A stretch of 64,000 bases of DNA from Halostagnicola kamekurae (GCF_900116205.1 NZ_FOZS01000003.1:427680-491679); one strand, 5' to 3'; positions 8,466-17,442 are shown, counted from the stretch's first letter. Notes: generated by a model from the sequence alone, not told the origin. Made by a program: numbers and translations.

Positions 8466-8777
8466 CGATATCGACCGCCGCCGGTTCGGTGGGTGTGGAT
8501 CATGCGTTCAGTATCGACTACCCGGAGAGCGGATATAACGCTTTTGGGGTTTCTACACAATATTACTGCAGCCTATGTAACGACTATCCTACGAAAATAT
8601 CGGGATAACCTATGCAGATATACGGACTCCACGATAACCGGGCCACAGAGCACGTGCGCAAACACCCTCGATACCGTCGCGGAGCAGACCGTTCGTCACT
8701 CGAACGCGTACGGGAGTCAGTCGGCGGGCGTCTGAGCACCGTCCAATCGGTGTCGGATTTTCCCGTTCGTTACCGGA

Positions 8778-9307
8778 TTGACGTCTAATCGCCATCCAAT
8801 CGCCACCGGACCACTGTTCGAGCGTCCGCTATCGAACGATTGTATTGATCCAAAAAAGCAATATTATCGCGTCGCTCCGACGAGGAGTACGAAAGCGATC
8901 TGTGCGACCGATCTCTCCACCGCGAGCGAGGCGACGATCGAGAGCGAGACCTGCCTCGAGTGTCTGGGGCGAATCGGCGTCGACGAGATCCACCTCGTGA
9001 CCGTGATCCCGTCGAACGTCATCGCTGGCATGCCCGGGATGGACTTCGAGGACCGACGCAAGCGAGCGCTTTCGCGCTACCGACGCGTTATCGAAGCCGT
9101 CGGCTTCGACGTCGACGCGCACGTCGTCCGGGGCACGCCGCACCGACGCATCAACGGCGTCGCGGAGGCGATCGGCGCCGGTCTGATGGTCGTCGGCTCG
9201 CGCGGTCACGGAGACTCCGCCGCCTGTTGCTCGGGAGCGTCTCCGAGGACATCGTCGCGCGGGCCGAGGGGAACGTCATGCTCGTCCGGCCGGACCGGAC
9301 GGCCTGA
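8778..9307 (+). pseudogene. Universal stress protein (Usp), frameshifted
   Basis: The family-like part begins near 8892 (KAICATDLSTASEATIESE), runs through the dimer strand region (IDEIHLVTVIPS-type, here VDEIHLVTVIPS) and reaches the ATP-binding glycine motif GLMVVGSRGHG at about 9180-9212. There the frame is lost. The expected ending (LRRLLLGSVSEDIVARAEGN...MLVRPDRTA) is present in a different frame and stops at 9305-9307, so one base is missing near 9212-9216. The true start is unclear: ATG 8778 precedes about 38 atypical residues, and no good start lies closer. Non-functional unless the lesion is a sequencing error. Confidence 0.8.
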
Positions 9308-9412
9308 TACGAGTTGTCTGGTCGGACGGGTTTCGGTTCTGCATCGAGGGGTCGAGGGCCGGAAGCGAGCCGACCACGTCGTTTTTTGGTACTGCTGTAC
9401 CCACGAGAACCT

Positions 9413-10453
9413 ATGCGAGCAGCGATCTACAAAGGCCCCGGAGAAATCGCCGTCGAGGACGTACCGAAACCCGAACTCGAGTCGCCGACCGACGCGGTGA
9501 TCCGCGTGACACACACCGCGATCTGCGGCTCGGACCTCTGGTTTTACCGAGGGGACAGCGATCGGGACCAGGGTTCGCGGGTGGGTCACGAACCGATGGG
9601 GATCGTGGAGGCCGTCGGCGACGACGTGACGTCGGTCGAGCCGGGCGATCGGGTGTTAGCCCCGTTCTCGATCAGCTGTGGCGAGTGTGAGTTCTGCCGG
9701 AAAGGCCTGTACACCTCCTGTGTCGAGGACGAATCGTGGAGCGGCGAGAACGGCGGCGCGCAGGGCGAGTACGTGAAGTGCCCGTACGCGGACGGCACGC
9801 TCGTTCGCGTGCCCGACCGGTACGCCGACGACGAGGACACCCTCGAGTCACTGCTGCCGCTGACCGACGTGATGGGGACCGGACACCACGCCGCCGTCAG
9901 CGCCGGCGTGTCCGCGGGCGACACCGCGGTCGTCATCGGCGACGGCGCGGTCGGATTGTGCGGCGTGCTCGCCGCCCAGCGTCTGGGCGCGGAGCGTATC
10001 ATCGCGGTCGGACACCACGAGGACCGCCTCGAAATCGCTACCGAATTCGGCGCGACGGAAACGGTCACCGAGCGCGGCGAGGCTGCTATCGAACGCGTTC
10101 GGGAGTTGACCCACGGTGGCGCGACTCACGTCATGGAGTGCGTCGGTGCCGCGTCCGCGATGAACACGGCCATCGCGGTCGCCCGCCCCGGCGGGACGGT
10201 CGGCTACGTCGGCGTACCATACGGCGTCGAAGACGGCGGTCTGGACGTGTTCTCGATGTTCTCGGACAACATCTCACTGCGGGGCGGCGTCGCGCCGGTT
10301 CGAGACTACGCGGAAGAACTCATGGCCGACGTGTGTCAGGGGACGCTCGATCCGTCGCCGATCTTCACGAAGACGGTCGACCTCGACGGTGTTCCGGAAG
10401 GGTATCGCGCGATGGACGACCGCGAGGCGATCAAGGTACTCGTAAAGCCGTAG
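9413..10453 (+). CDS. Zinc-dependent alcohol dehydrogenase, MDR family
   Basis: 346 residues from ATG 9413. A medium-chain dehydrogenase: catalytic Zn ligands in TAICGSDLWF (Cys) and VGHEPMG (His, Glu), the structural Zn loop CGECEFCRKGLYTSC, and a Rossmann glycine motif around GDGAVGLCGVLAAQRLGAERIIAVG (about residues 170-195). The Gly/His after the second strand does not tell me confidently whether NAD or NADP is used. The substrate is unknown; such enzymes in haloarchaea oxidise alcohols, polyols or sugars. It stands alone after the broken Usp gene, 105 bases downstream. The long upstream in-frame extension to 9314 crosses the Usp tail and is not used. Confidence 0.88.
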   Translation: MRAAIYKGPGEIAVEDVPKPELESPTDAVIRVTHTAICGSDLWFYRGDSDRDQGSRVGHEPMGIVEAVGDDVTSVEPGDRVLAPFSISCGECEFCRKGLYTSCVEDESWSGENGGAQGEYVKCPYADGTLVRVPDRYADDEDTLESLLPLTDVMGTGHHAAVSAGVSAGDTAVVIGDGAVGLCGVLAAQRLGAERIIAVGHHEDRLEIATEFGATETVTERGEAAIERVRELTHGGATHVMECVGAASAMNTAIAVARPGGTVGYVGVPYGVEDGGLDVFSMFSDNISLRGGVAPVRDYAEELMADVCQGTLDPSPIFTKTVDLDGVPEGYRAMDDREAIKVLVKP

Positions 10454-10496
10454 CGGTCTTGCGGTGAAATTGGCGATGAATTGTAGTGTGGTTTCG

Positions 10497-10708
10497 ACGG
10501 TTTTCCAGCGCTTCGCTCCTCGGGTTCGATAAACGCGCCAACAGGGCTGAAACGGCAGGTAGCTACCGTACTGAATCGTAGATTTGGCACGCCAGCGTTG
10601 GCGATGGGCGCCGTGACGACAGCGAACCCGCTAGCACCGTGCTGTGAGACGTGGTCGTATTCCCACGTGTCGGCTTCCGCCTCGAGGTCAAGCCTCGGGG
10701 TGTCCACC
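10497..10708 (-). pseudogene. Unidentified C-terminal gene remnant
   Basis: On the minus strand, immediately past the stop of the small membrane gene, bases 10708-10497 read as good protein sequence in one frame (from VDTPRLDLEAEADTWEYDHV to PVGAFIEPEERSAGK) with balanced codon use. There is no start codon context and no upstream partner in this frame. It looks like the 3' end of a lost gene, possibly a transposase, but I do not recognise the family. The tail then degrades toward the dehydrogenase end at 10453. Confidence 0.35.
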
Positions 10709-10930
10709 TCAACCCCTGATGAACTCCCACCCGAATATCCGACAAGCTGAATAGATAGTCACTGTCATAAAAACGATCATGAGAATCACGCCGAAAAAAT
10801 CGTATCTGTTGGGGAGTCCGAATGATGTATAGACCGCGTATCCAGTCAAGATCCCGGCGACTGCGGCCAAAAAGATGGTTACCCGTTTCTTGATCTCTGC
10901 CCATATTCCGGTAGTGTTCTTGGCTGACAT
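10709..10930 (-). CDS. Small two-helix membrane protein
   Basis: 73 residues from the ATG at 10928-10930 (MSAKNTTGIWAEIKKRV). A basic cytoplasmic N-terminus precedes helix 1 (VTIFLAAVAGILTGYAVYTSFG) and helix 2 (FFGVILMIVFMTVTIYSACRIFG). There is no family match by eye. Longer starts to 11038 add a polar leader and are less likely. Base composition is lower in GC than its neighbours. The 3' end abuts a foreign-looking remnant, so the native C-terminus may have been altered. Confidence 0.55.
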   Translation of the reverse strand: MSAKNTTGIWAEIKKRVTIFLAAVAGILTGYAVYTSFGLPNRYDFFGVILMIVFMTVTIYSACRIFGWEFIRG

Positions 10931-11306
10931 TATGTTGCTGGATACATGGATGTTATCAAAGAAAAATTTGTCCACTGACGATCGTTGCACGTGTGAGCGC
11001 GACTGCTGTCTCGAGTCTACGTCAAAGCCGGTAGGCATTCCACGAATCCTCGGGTGACGAAGCGATGTACTGTCATTTCTCTCGTGCAGTGCTTGGTAGG
11101 TATTTTCTCACACTGATCACCGTTCGATGATTTCGCAATACGATCGAATCTTTCCATTTTTATGGCTTCAACGGACTACACTCATCGAGAATGCGGACGC
11201 TCTCCAATGGACCCGGTGTGCGACACCGACCCGATGGGACCCCCTCGGGTGGGCTACTCGAGTGATTTCCGGGTCTGCGTGAACGGGACGCCCGCCTCCA
11301 CCGATC

Positions 11307-13280
11307 ATGTCACACGGACCATCACAAGAAACAGCCGTATCGGACGAGAGTCAGACGACGACCGAACGGGCGCAGCGGGACGGTCCAGCGCCGACCGTCC
11401 CGGCCGGAAAGAGCATTGCGGAACTGACGATCAAAGCGGTGCTGATCGGCCTCGCGCTGAACGTGGTGCTGTTGACCGCGAACATGTACCTCGGGATGCG
11501 CTCTGGGATGACGATCAGCGCCTCGATTCCGGCCGCGGTCATCAGCATGGGCGTGTTCTACGCGCTTCGAAACGTCGGCATCGGCGGGACGATCCTCGAG
11601 AACAACATCGTGCAGACGATGACCTCCGCGGGCGAGGCGCTGGCGGCCGGCGTGATCTTTACGATCGCCGGCGTCACGTATCTCGACCAGTCCATCGACA
11701 TCGCGGAAACCGCATCGGTCGCGGTTCTGGGCGGGCTCCTCGGGGTTCTGTTCATGATCCCGATGCGCCGATACCTCATCGTCGAGAAACACGAGGAACT
11801 CCCCTATCCGGAGGGGACCGCGTGCGCGGACGTTCTCGAGGCCGGCTCGGAAGGGAAAGGCGGCATCAAGCTCATCTCGCTGGGCTTTCTCTCGAGTTTC
11901 GTTTACATGTGGCTGGCCAACGGGATGGCCGCGTTCAGGACGACCATTCAGACGGCCTTCTCGGTGGGTCAGACTCGCGGGTTCGCCATCGGCGGCGATT
12001 TCACGCCCGCGCTGATCGGCGTGGGCTACATCATCGGCCCGAAAATCGCCGGCTACGTGTTCGGCGGCGGCCTGCTCGCCTGGATGATGCTGATTCCGCT
12101 GCTCATTACTGGCGGGTTCGTTCCGGAGGCGAACGCGAACGCGGCCCTCATGGCACAGGCCAACGCGGTCTGGGAAAATTACATTCGGTACGTCGGTGCG
12201 GGTGCGATGCTCGTCGGCGGATTTTACGCGATCCTTTCGATGACCGGAACCATCCGCGATGCGGTGGGGACTGCCGTGGCCGAGCTCCGCGGTTCTGCGG
12301 CGACCGCGACGGGCCAGCGGCGGCGAACGCAGCGTGACCTCCCGATGAAACTCGTCGTTGTGGGAGCGGCCGTGATCGCGCTCGCGCTGGTCGCGCTCCC
12401 GCAGGTCCAGGTCGGACTACTGGGCGGGGTCATCGCCGTCATCGCCGCGTTCCTTTTCGTCGCCGTCTCCGCGTACCTGGTCGGCGTCGTCGGGAGTTCG
12501 TCGAACCCCGTCTCCGGGATGGCCATCGCGACGATTCTGATCGCCGCGCTCGCACTGAAATCGACCGGCGTGACCGATCCCGTCGTGGTGCTCGTGACGG
12601 CCTCGGTCGTCGCGATCGCCGCAGCGGTGGCAGGCGATACCTCGCAGGACTTGAAGACCGGTTACCTCCTCGGTGCGACGCCGCGCAAGCAACAGATCGC
12701 ACAGATTATCGGGATCGGCATCTCCGCGCTCTTTGCGGGCTGGGTGCTCTCGTTCTTCCATCAGGCGTACGGAATCGGTAGCAATACCATTCCCGCACCG
12801 CAGGCCGGGACGATGGCGCTGCTCTCCGAGGGCGTGCTCACCGGAACCGCCCAGTGGGGGATGATCCTCATCGGAGCCGTCTTCGCGATCGTCCTCATCC
12901 TCATGAACGTCCCCGTCCTGCCCTTCGCCGTCGGGATCTACCTCCCGATCACGCTCGCGACGCCGATCTTCCTGGGCGGCTTGCTCCGCGCCGGAATCGA
13001 CAAGTACGTCGCGTGGAAGGGCGACCCAGACGGCTCCGCCGCCGAACAGACGACCTATCGGGGTCGGATCATCGCCGCGGGGCTGATTACCGGCGAGGCG
13101 ATCATGGGGATCGTCATCGGCGCGCTCTACATCCGCGGCATTGGAACGGAGACCGGTGTCCCCTACCCGCTCGGACTCGACGCCGGAACGCAGACGATCC
13201 TCGGCGTCGTCGCGCTCGTGGCCCTCCTCGGGATCTTCATGGGCGGCGTCCTCCGCGGGTCGCAAACGGCGGACGCATGA
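11307..13280 (+). CDS. OPT family oligopeptide transporter
   Basis: 657 residues, about 14-16 membrane helices. The N-terminal 30 residues are polar; the first helix (AELTIKAVLIGLALNVVLLTANMYLGMRSGMTIS) carries the Y-L-G-x-R-x-G-x-T-I-S signature of OPT proteins. ENNIVQTMTSAGEALAAGVIFT and YPEGTACADVLEAG are two further OPT signatures. These proton-coupled symporters import small peptides or peptide-like metal chelates. The stop overlaps the start of the next gene (ATGA at 13277-13280), tying it to a PqqD-like protein. Two other long frames over this gene are shadows. Confidence 0.93.
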   Translation: MSHGPSQETAVSDESQTTTERAQRDGPAPTVPAGKSIAELTIKAVLIGLALNVVLLTANMYLGMRSGMTISASIPAAVISMGVFYALRNVGIGGTILENNIVQTMTSAGEALAAGVIFTIAGVTYLDQSIDIAETASVAVLGGLLGVLFMIPMRRYLIVEKHEELPYPEGTACADVLEAGSEGKGGIKLISLGFLSSFVYMWLANGMAAFRTTIQTAFSVGQTRGFAIGGDFTPALIGVGYIIGPKIAGYVFGGGLLAWMMLIPLLITGGFVPEANANAALMAQANAVWENYIRYVGAGAMLVGGFYAILSMTGTIRDAVGTAVAELRGSAATATGQRRRTQRDLPMKLVVVGAAVIALALVALPQVQVGLLGGVIAVIAAFLFVAVSAYLVGVVGSSSNPVSGMAIATILIAALALKSTGVTDPVVVLVTASVVAIAAAVAGDTSQDLKTGYLLGATPRKQQIAQIIGIGISALFAGWVLSFFHQAYGIGSNTIPAPQAGTMALLSEGVLTGTAQWGMILIGAVFAIVLILMNVPVLPFAVGIYLPITLATPIFLGGLLRAGIDKYVAWKGDPDGSAAEQTTYRGRIIAAGLITGEAIMGIVIGALYIRGIGTETGVPYPLGLDAGTQTILGVVALVALLGIFMGGVLRGSQTADA

Positions 13281-13636
13281 GCGCCCACGCGCCGAGTTCG
13301 ATTCCGACGCGAACGACGGACGACTGGGACGTAACGACCAGCGACGGCGATCGACGAGTCACGATCAGGTGGACGAAACGTCCCCGGAACCGTCTCGACG
13401 GGTTCCTATTCGACCTCTTCGGGACGAGTCGAGAACGCGACCTCACGCTCGATTCCGTCGGGACGACCGTCTGGACCCACTGTGACGGCGAACACACCGT
13501 CTCGGAGATCGCAGCGGTCGTCGCCGACGAACACGACGCCGATCGGGTCGAGCCCGTCGACGAGACGCTCGCGCACTTCCTCATGCAACTCGAGGAGCGA
13601 GATCTAATCCGGTTCGAGAACCGGACAGACGAGTAA
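13277..13636 (+). CDS. PqqD family peptide-chaperone-like protein
   Basis: 119 residues. The last two thirds match the PqqD/RRE winged-helix fold: RLDGFLFDLFGTSRERDLTLDSVGTTVWTHCDGEHTVSEIAAVVAD, then a helix and HFLMQLEERDLIRFE. PqqD proteins bind precursor peptides for radical-SAM or other RiPP enzymes. The start overlaps the OPT transporter stop by four bases, so the two are translated together, but no radical SAM gene or precursor is nearby. In this context it could act as a cytosolic peptide-recognition partner of the transporter, which is inference. Confidence 0.85.
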   Translation: MSAHAPSSIPTRTTDDWDVTTSDGDRRVTIRWTKRPRNRLDGFLFDLFGTSRERDLTLDSVGTTVWTHCDGEHTVSEIAAVVADEHDADRVEPVDETLAHFLMQLEERDLIRFENRTDE

Positions 13637-13775
13637 CCGGTCTCGAGTGGCGTTCTCTCGAGACGCCCCTCGCGGAATCGCCTGCTGGTTCGATCGACCG
13701 AGCCGAGCGACGCGCGTGGACGATTTTCGATAACATACACCAGAGACTATCAATCGGGCGCTCGTTCGTCGTCCT

Positions 13776-14459
13776 ATGTCGTTCGATCCGGAACTCGTCA
13801 CGACGATCACGTTCGATTCCTACAGCACGTTAGTCGACGTCGACGCGGCCGAAACGGCGCTCGCCGAACGCGTGGACGACCCCGAGCCGATCTCGAAGCT
13901 GTGGCGTGCGCGCTCGCTCGAGTACACCTTCGTCGCGAACCACGTCGACGCGTATCAGCCGTTCTACGAGATGAACCGCGACGCACTCCAGTACGCCCTC
14001 GAGGCCCACGGCGTGGATATCTCGGCGGACGAACGCGACCAGATTCTCGCCGTCTACCACGAACTCGACGTCTTCGACGACGTGCGCGACGGACTCGAGC
14101 GTCTCCGGGACGCCGGCTACGACTGTTACGTCGTTTCGAACGGGAATCCCGAGATGCTCGAGTCGATGGTGGCACACGCCGATATCGAAGCGTACATCGA
14201 GGCGACGATCAGCGCCGACGAGGTTCGAACGTTCAAGCCCGACGCCGAACTCTATCGACACGCCGCCGCGCGAACCGGAACGCCCATCGACGAGATCGCA
14301 CACGTAACCGCCGGCTGGTTCGACGTTATGGGCGCACAAAACGCCGGAATGCAGGGGGTCTGGGTCGACCGAAAGGGAACGCCGTGGGAGCCGTTCGACG
14401 GCGAACCGGCGCTGACCGTCGAGTCGTTTCACGAACTGGTCGAGGCGGTCGGTCAGTAA
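13776..14459 (+). CDS. Haloacid dehalogenase type II (HAD superfamily)
   Basis: 227 residues. HAD motif I appears as TTITFDSYSTLVD (about residues 7-19; nucleophile Asp in FDSYSTL, as in L-2-haloacid dehalogenases), motif II as CYVVSNGNPEML (Ser), and the Lys and acidic motifs as ADEVRTFKPDAELY and HVTAGWFDVMGAQNAGMQGVWVDRKG. The cap is helical (about 20-95). It hydrolyses the C-halogen bond of 2-haloacids, or has drifted to another small substrate. It stands as a single gene; the 76-base region before its start holds no obvious TATA. Confidence 0.88.
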   Translation: MSFDPELVTTITFDSYSTLVDVDAAETALAERVDDPEPISKLWRARSLEYTFVANHVDAYQPFYEMNRDALQYALEAHGVDISADERDQILAVYHELDVFDDVRDGLERLRDAGYDCYVVSNGNPEMLESMVAHADIEAYIEATISADEVRTFKPDAELYRHAAARTGTPIDEIAHVTAGWFDVMGAQNAGMQGVWVDRKGTPWEPFDGEPALTVESFHELVEAVGQ

Positions 14460-14611
14460 CGGCTCAGTCGCCGACTCGAGGATGGCTATCGTATTCGGAC
14501 CGGTTTTATACCCACCTCAAAACCCAAATTCACGCGTTATCCCCTCTCATTCGGCACCTTCTGCATATTAAACTGAATGGTTAAATATTCTCGCGGCGTT
14601 CGCTCAACTAG

Positions 14612-14968
14612 ATGGTTGAACGACCGCGAAACGATCCGGATCTCGACGCGATATTCGGGGCACTGGCCCACCCGACACGGCGGGAACTCATCGAGCAGCT
14701 AGCCGGCGGCCCAGAAAGCGTCGGTGAGCTAGCGGAACCCCACGACATGTCCCTGGCGGCAGTGTCGAAGCACTTGCAGGTGCTCGAGGACGCGGGCCTC
14801 ATCGAGGTCGAGAAGGACGGCCGTGTCCGACGGTGTCACCTTGAGGCCGCCCCGCTGAGCGACGCCTTCGGCTGGCTGACCCAGTACCGCGTGTTCTGGG
14901 AGGATCGATTCGACGCGTTGGCTGACCATCTCGAGGATGATCAAAATGACCGATCACGAGACGACTGA
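14612..14968 (+). CDS. ArsR-family winged-helix regulator
   Basis: 118 residues. The HTH core is typical of ArsR proteins that pair with AHSA1 genes: LDAIFGALAHPTRRELIEQLAGGPESVGELAEPHDMSLAAVSKHLQVLEDAGLIEVEKDGRVRRCHLE. The C-terminus has WLTQYRVFWEDRFDALADHLE, the conserved tail of this subgroup. No metal-binding Cys pair is present, so it is probably not metal-sensing. A TATA-like ttaaatatt lies at 14581-14589, about 25 bases before ATG, fitting a leaderless transcript. The gene overlaps the next one, which is the usual arrangement. Confidence 0.92.
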   Translation: MVERPRNDPDLDAIFGALAHPTRRELIEQLAGGPESVGELAEPHDMSLAAVSKHLQVLEDAGLIEVEKDGRVRRCHLEAAPLSDAFGWLTQYRVFWEDRFDALADHLEDDQNDRSRDD

Positions 14969-15455
14969 CGAAACCGAGTTCGAACCGAGCGAGTACGATC
15001 TGACCATCGAGCGGACGTTCGACGCGCCGCGCGAACGCGTCTGGGAAGCGTGGACCGACCCAGAACAGGTGGCCGAGTGGTGGGGGCCAAAGGAGTTCAC
15101 GGTCCCGAACTGTGAGATGGACGTGCGACCGGGTGGCTCCTTCAGTATCGACATGCAAGCGCCAGACGGGACCATCTATCCGGACGACGGAACCTTTCAC
15201 GAGGTCGACCAACCGGAGCGTCTCGTCGTGACCAGTCGCGCCTTCGAGGACGACGACGGCGAGTTCCACCTCGAGGTTCGCCAGACCGTGACGTTCGCCG
15301 ACCGCGACGGAAAGACGAAGCTCACGCTACAAGCGAGGGTTATCACGGCGACGCCAGAAGTGGCTGAAGCGCTCGAGGGGATGGAGCAGGGATGGAGCGA
15401 GAGCCTGGACAAACTCGATGGGTACGTCGGCCAATCGGTGGATACTGCCGCATGA
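14946..15455 (+). CDS. SRPBCC (AHSA1-like) domain protein
   Basis: 169 residues. The start at 14946 is chosen over 14937 because a GAGG element at 14932-14935 is better spaced for it; either way the gene overlaps the ArsR gene. The START-like lipid/ligand-binding fold is clear: LTIERTFDAPRERVWEAWTDPEQVAEWWGPKEF, then a beta sheet with DMQAPDGTIYPDDGTFHEVDQPERLV, and the final long helix EALEGMEQGWSESLDKLDGYV. Proteins of this type bind small hydrophobic molecules. With the ArsR partner it may form a ligand-responsive stress module; the ligand is unknown. Confidence 0.92.
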   Translation: MTDHETTDETEFEPSEYDLTIERTFDAPRERVWEAWTDPEQVAEWWGPKEFTVPNCEMDVRPGGSFSIDMQAPDGTIYPDDGTFHEVDQPERLVVTSRAFEDDDGEFHLEVRQTVTFADRDGKTKLTLQARVITATPEVAEALEGMEQGWSESLDKLDGYVGQSVDTAA

Positions 15456-15468
15456 CGGCCGTGACCGC

Positions 15469-15711
15469 GAGAGCATCTCGACGTCGGTTGACGGCTACGT
15501 CGCAGGACCGAACGATGGCCGCGAGAATGCGCTGGGAGACGGCAGAGAGCGGCTCCACGAGTGGATATACGACCTGAAGAGGTGGCGAGCGGCCCACGGA
15601 CTCGACGGCGGCGAGTCTAACCGGAACGACGAGGTCATCGCGGAATCGACCGAAAACGTCGGCGCGGTCGTGATGGGTCGGCGAATGTTCAGCAACGACG
15701 ACGGTCCGTGA
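15469..15711 (+). pseudogene. RibD/dihydrofolate reductase-like protein, broken at both ends
   Basis: The frame encodes the front of a DHFR/RibD C-terminal-type reductase: SVDGYVAGPNDGRENALGDG and NVGAVVMGRRMF are the two family signatures. The normal start region just before it (15453 on) is in another frame. After DDGP the next codon is TGA, where relatives have Trp (WGDEP), and GDEPFEG-like sequence follows in the same frame before a further shift (to about 15809). So it carries an N-terminal frameshift, a nonsense change and a C-terminal deletion. It probably once followed the SRPBCC gene as an operon member, a common haloarchaeal arrangement. Confidence 0.8.
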
Positions 15712-15950
15712 GGCGACGAGCCGTTCGAGGGACACTGGGCGAGAACCCCGTCTTTCGGCGCGCCTGCCAAGCGATCGGTGAGGGCGCCTCCGACGAGGAT
15801 CATCGGTGATCCCTCACCCGATCGATCGGACGCAATTGTCGTCCGGTCTTTCGAACGTACGGTTCCCGTTGGATCCCTGTTCGTAGCGTTCCACCGTTCG
15901 GTTTCGTGTTTCCGACGCTGCTCGTGAGCTTTCGAACGCCCCACGGAGGA

Positions 15951-16961
15951 TCACTCGAGCGCCTCTCGAAGCGCATTGCCAGCACGCTCTTGGATATCAT
16001 TCGCCGCTTCGATCGAGGGAAACGGTTCCGCGAGCTGGCTCATGTTGGCGAAGTCGTGAATCATATCTTTGTAGTGGATATGTTCGACTGCGACCCCTGC
16101 GTCAGCGAGCGCCCGGCCGTATTCGAACTGTTCGGTTCGAAGTGGATCGTAGCCGACGGAATACAGCGTCGCGGGAGGGAGTTCGGCGAGAACCCGTTCG
16201 GGTGCCCGTAGCGGGGACGCTCGAAGGTTCGCTCCATCGATATCGTCGCGGAGGTAGTGGTTCCAGAACCAGACCATCCCTCGGGTCGTCAGAAAGTATC
16301 CATCTGCGTTCACATCGTACGATTCCGTCTCGAACGAATGGTTGGTAACCGGATACAGTAGCAGTTGGTGGTCGATCTCGGGCGCACCGAGATCTTTGTC
16401 GGCGGCCATCTGTGCAACCACCGTCGCGAGGGTGGCACCCGCGCTCTCCCCGGCGACTGCGAGTCCCACACCTGCGCCTAGCTCCGCGGCGTTATCCGCG
16501 GTCCATTTCGTCGCGAGATACGCGTCTTCAACGGCGCCGGGGAAGGGATGCTCTGGTCCCTTCCGATAGTCGACGGAGACCACGACACACGCTCCTCCCT
16601 TTGCCAGCGCTCGGGCGACTTTGTCGTGGGTGTCACAGTTGCCGACGACCCAACCGCCGCCGTGGAAGTAGACGACTGCAGGGAGTTTCCGGTCCGGATC
16701 CGGGTCGTAAATTCGCACGCGGATATCACGCGCGTACGCCGGAATTTTCTGCTCCTCTACCGTCGAAACCGGTTCGGGTTCGACGTCCGGCGTGAATAGA
16801 TCGCCGAGGAGGGTTCGAGCCTGTTCGGGCGACAACTGCGTGAGATCGGGAGCGTCCGCTTCGTTCAGTGCGTCTAATAGAGCTTGTGCGTCTGTGTCGA
16901 GGGTATCAGCACGGAGTTCGTCGGAGTCGATATCTGGCTGTGTGTGATCAATTTCCATCAT
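15951..16961 (-). CDS. Alpha/beta hydrolase, hormone-sensitive-lipase family
   Basis: 336 residues. The oxyanion-hole motif YFHGGGWVVG (about residues 96-105), the nucleophile elbow GESAGA (Ser at about 170), a late acid in SVGYDPLRTE and the catalytic His in DMIHDFANM make up the complete triad of the HSL/bacterial esterase family. It hydrolyses carboxyl esters of short to medium acids. The N-terminal 70 residues are a cap region. A two-codon choice of start exists (ATG ATG at 16961/16958). The gene is transcribed away from the CobW region and stands alone; there is no signal peptide, so it is cytosolic. Confidence 0.9.
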   Translation of the reverse strand: MMEIDHTQPDIDSDELRADTLDTDAQALLDALNEADAPDLTQLSPEQARTLLGDLFTPDVEPEPVSTVEEQKIPAYARDIRVRIYDPDPDRKLPAVVYFHGGGWVVGNCDTHDKVARALAKGGACVVVSVDYRKGPEHPFPGAVEDAYLATKWTADNAAELGAGVGLAVAGESAGATLATVVAQMAADKDLGAPEIDHQLLLYPVTNHSFETESYDVNADGYFLTTRGMVWFWNHYLRDDIDGANLRASPLRAPERVLAELPPATLYSVGYDPLRTEQFEYGRALADAGVAVEHIHYKDMIHDFANMSQLAEPFPSIEAANDIQERAGNALREALE

Positions 16962-17123
16962 GATTTCTCACCGTTTCCGACCGAAAATCGTACAATGAAC
17001 CGTCCACCGCGTCGTACGGTGGTACAGTTGCGAGAGCCGACTTGGTCAGCCCAGCCGTCTTCGCCGACGTAAATACCGCTTGTTATCGATACATGCATAA
17101 TTACCCCGTTAACTCTGACAGAT

Positions 17124-17366
17124 ATGTTGGAATATCCGAACCCGACCGGTGCATTTCCTATAATTCTCGGTATAACTGTAACGTATGCGAATCAGGCTCA
17201 GGACACCGGCCCGGTGGTTATGGACGTTTATCTCACGTTAATGTGTATTCTCTGTCCACTGATTGCGGACATTCGTTCAAAAAATAAGATTCAACGAACT
17301 ACTGAGGATCACCGCGGTGGAGGTATAGTACTCTCTCCCCCAAATTACCCGACTCGGGAGCAGTGA
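17124..17366 (+). CDS. Possible small membrane protein
   Basis: 80 residues, with a hydrophobic stretch GAFPIILGITVTYANQAQ and a second VVMDVYLTLMCILCPLIADI followed by basic residues, consistent with two helices. There is no family resemblance, and the surrounding 16962-17442 sequence is AT-richer than average. It could be chance. A frame shifted by one overlaps it (17042-17287) but reads less like protein. Confidence 0.3.
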   Translation: MLEYPNPTGAFPIILGITVTYANQAQDTGPVVMDVYLTLMCILCPLIADIRSKNKIQRTTEDHRGGGIVLSPPNYPTREQ

Positions 17367-17418
17367 TACTCTCGTCCTCGAGAGAATCTCTGAGAGTCGA
17401 CCGATCACTTAGGAACCG

Positions 17419-17440
17419 CCACGTCGTGGTACGAAGTACC
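17419..17440. promoter_or_regulatory. Adjoining palindromes upstream of the CobW GTPase gene
   Basis: CCACGTCGTGG (17419-17429) is a perfect inverted repeat around one base, and GGTACGAAGTACC (17428-17440) is a second, sharing two bases. They end two bases before the ATG at 17443. CobW-type metallochaperone genes are often metal-regulated, so a metal-responsive repressor site is plausible; the regulator is not identified. A hairpin in the transcript is the alternative. Confidence 0.45.
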
Positions 17441-17442
17441 GT

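Noticed and set aside
17042..17287. 81-residue frame overlapping the candidate small membrane gene
   Set aside because: Cys/Ser/Tyr-rich with no hydrophobic or domain pattern; the 17124 frame is the better of two weak options.
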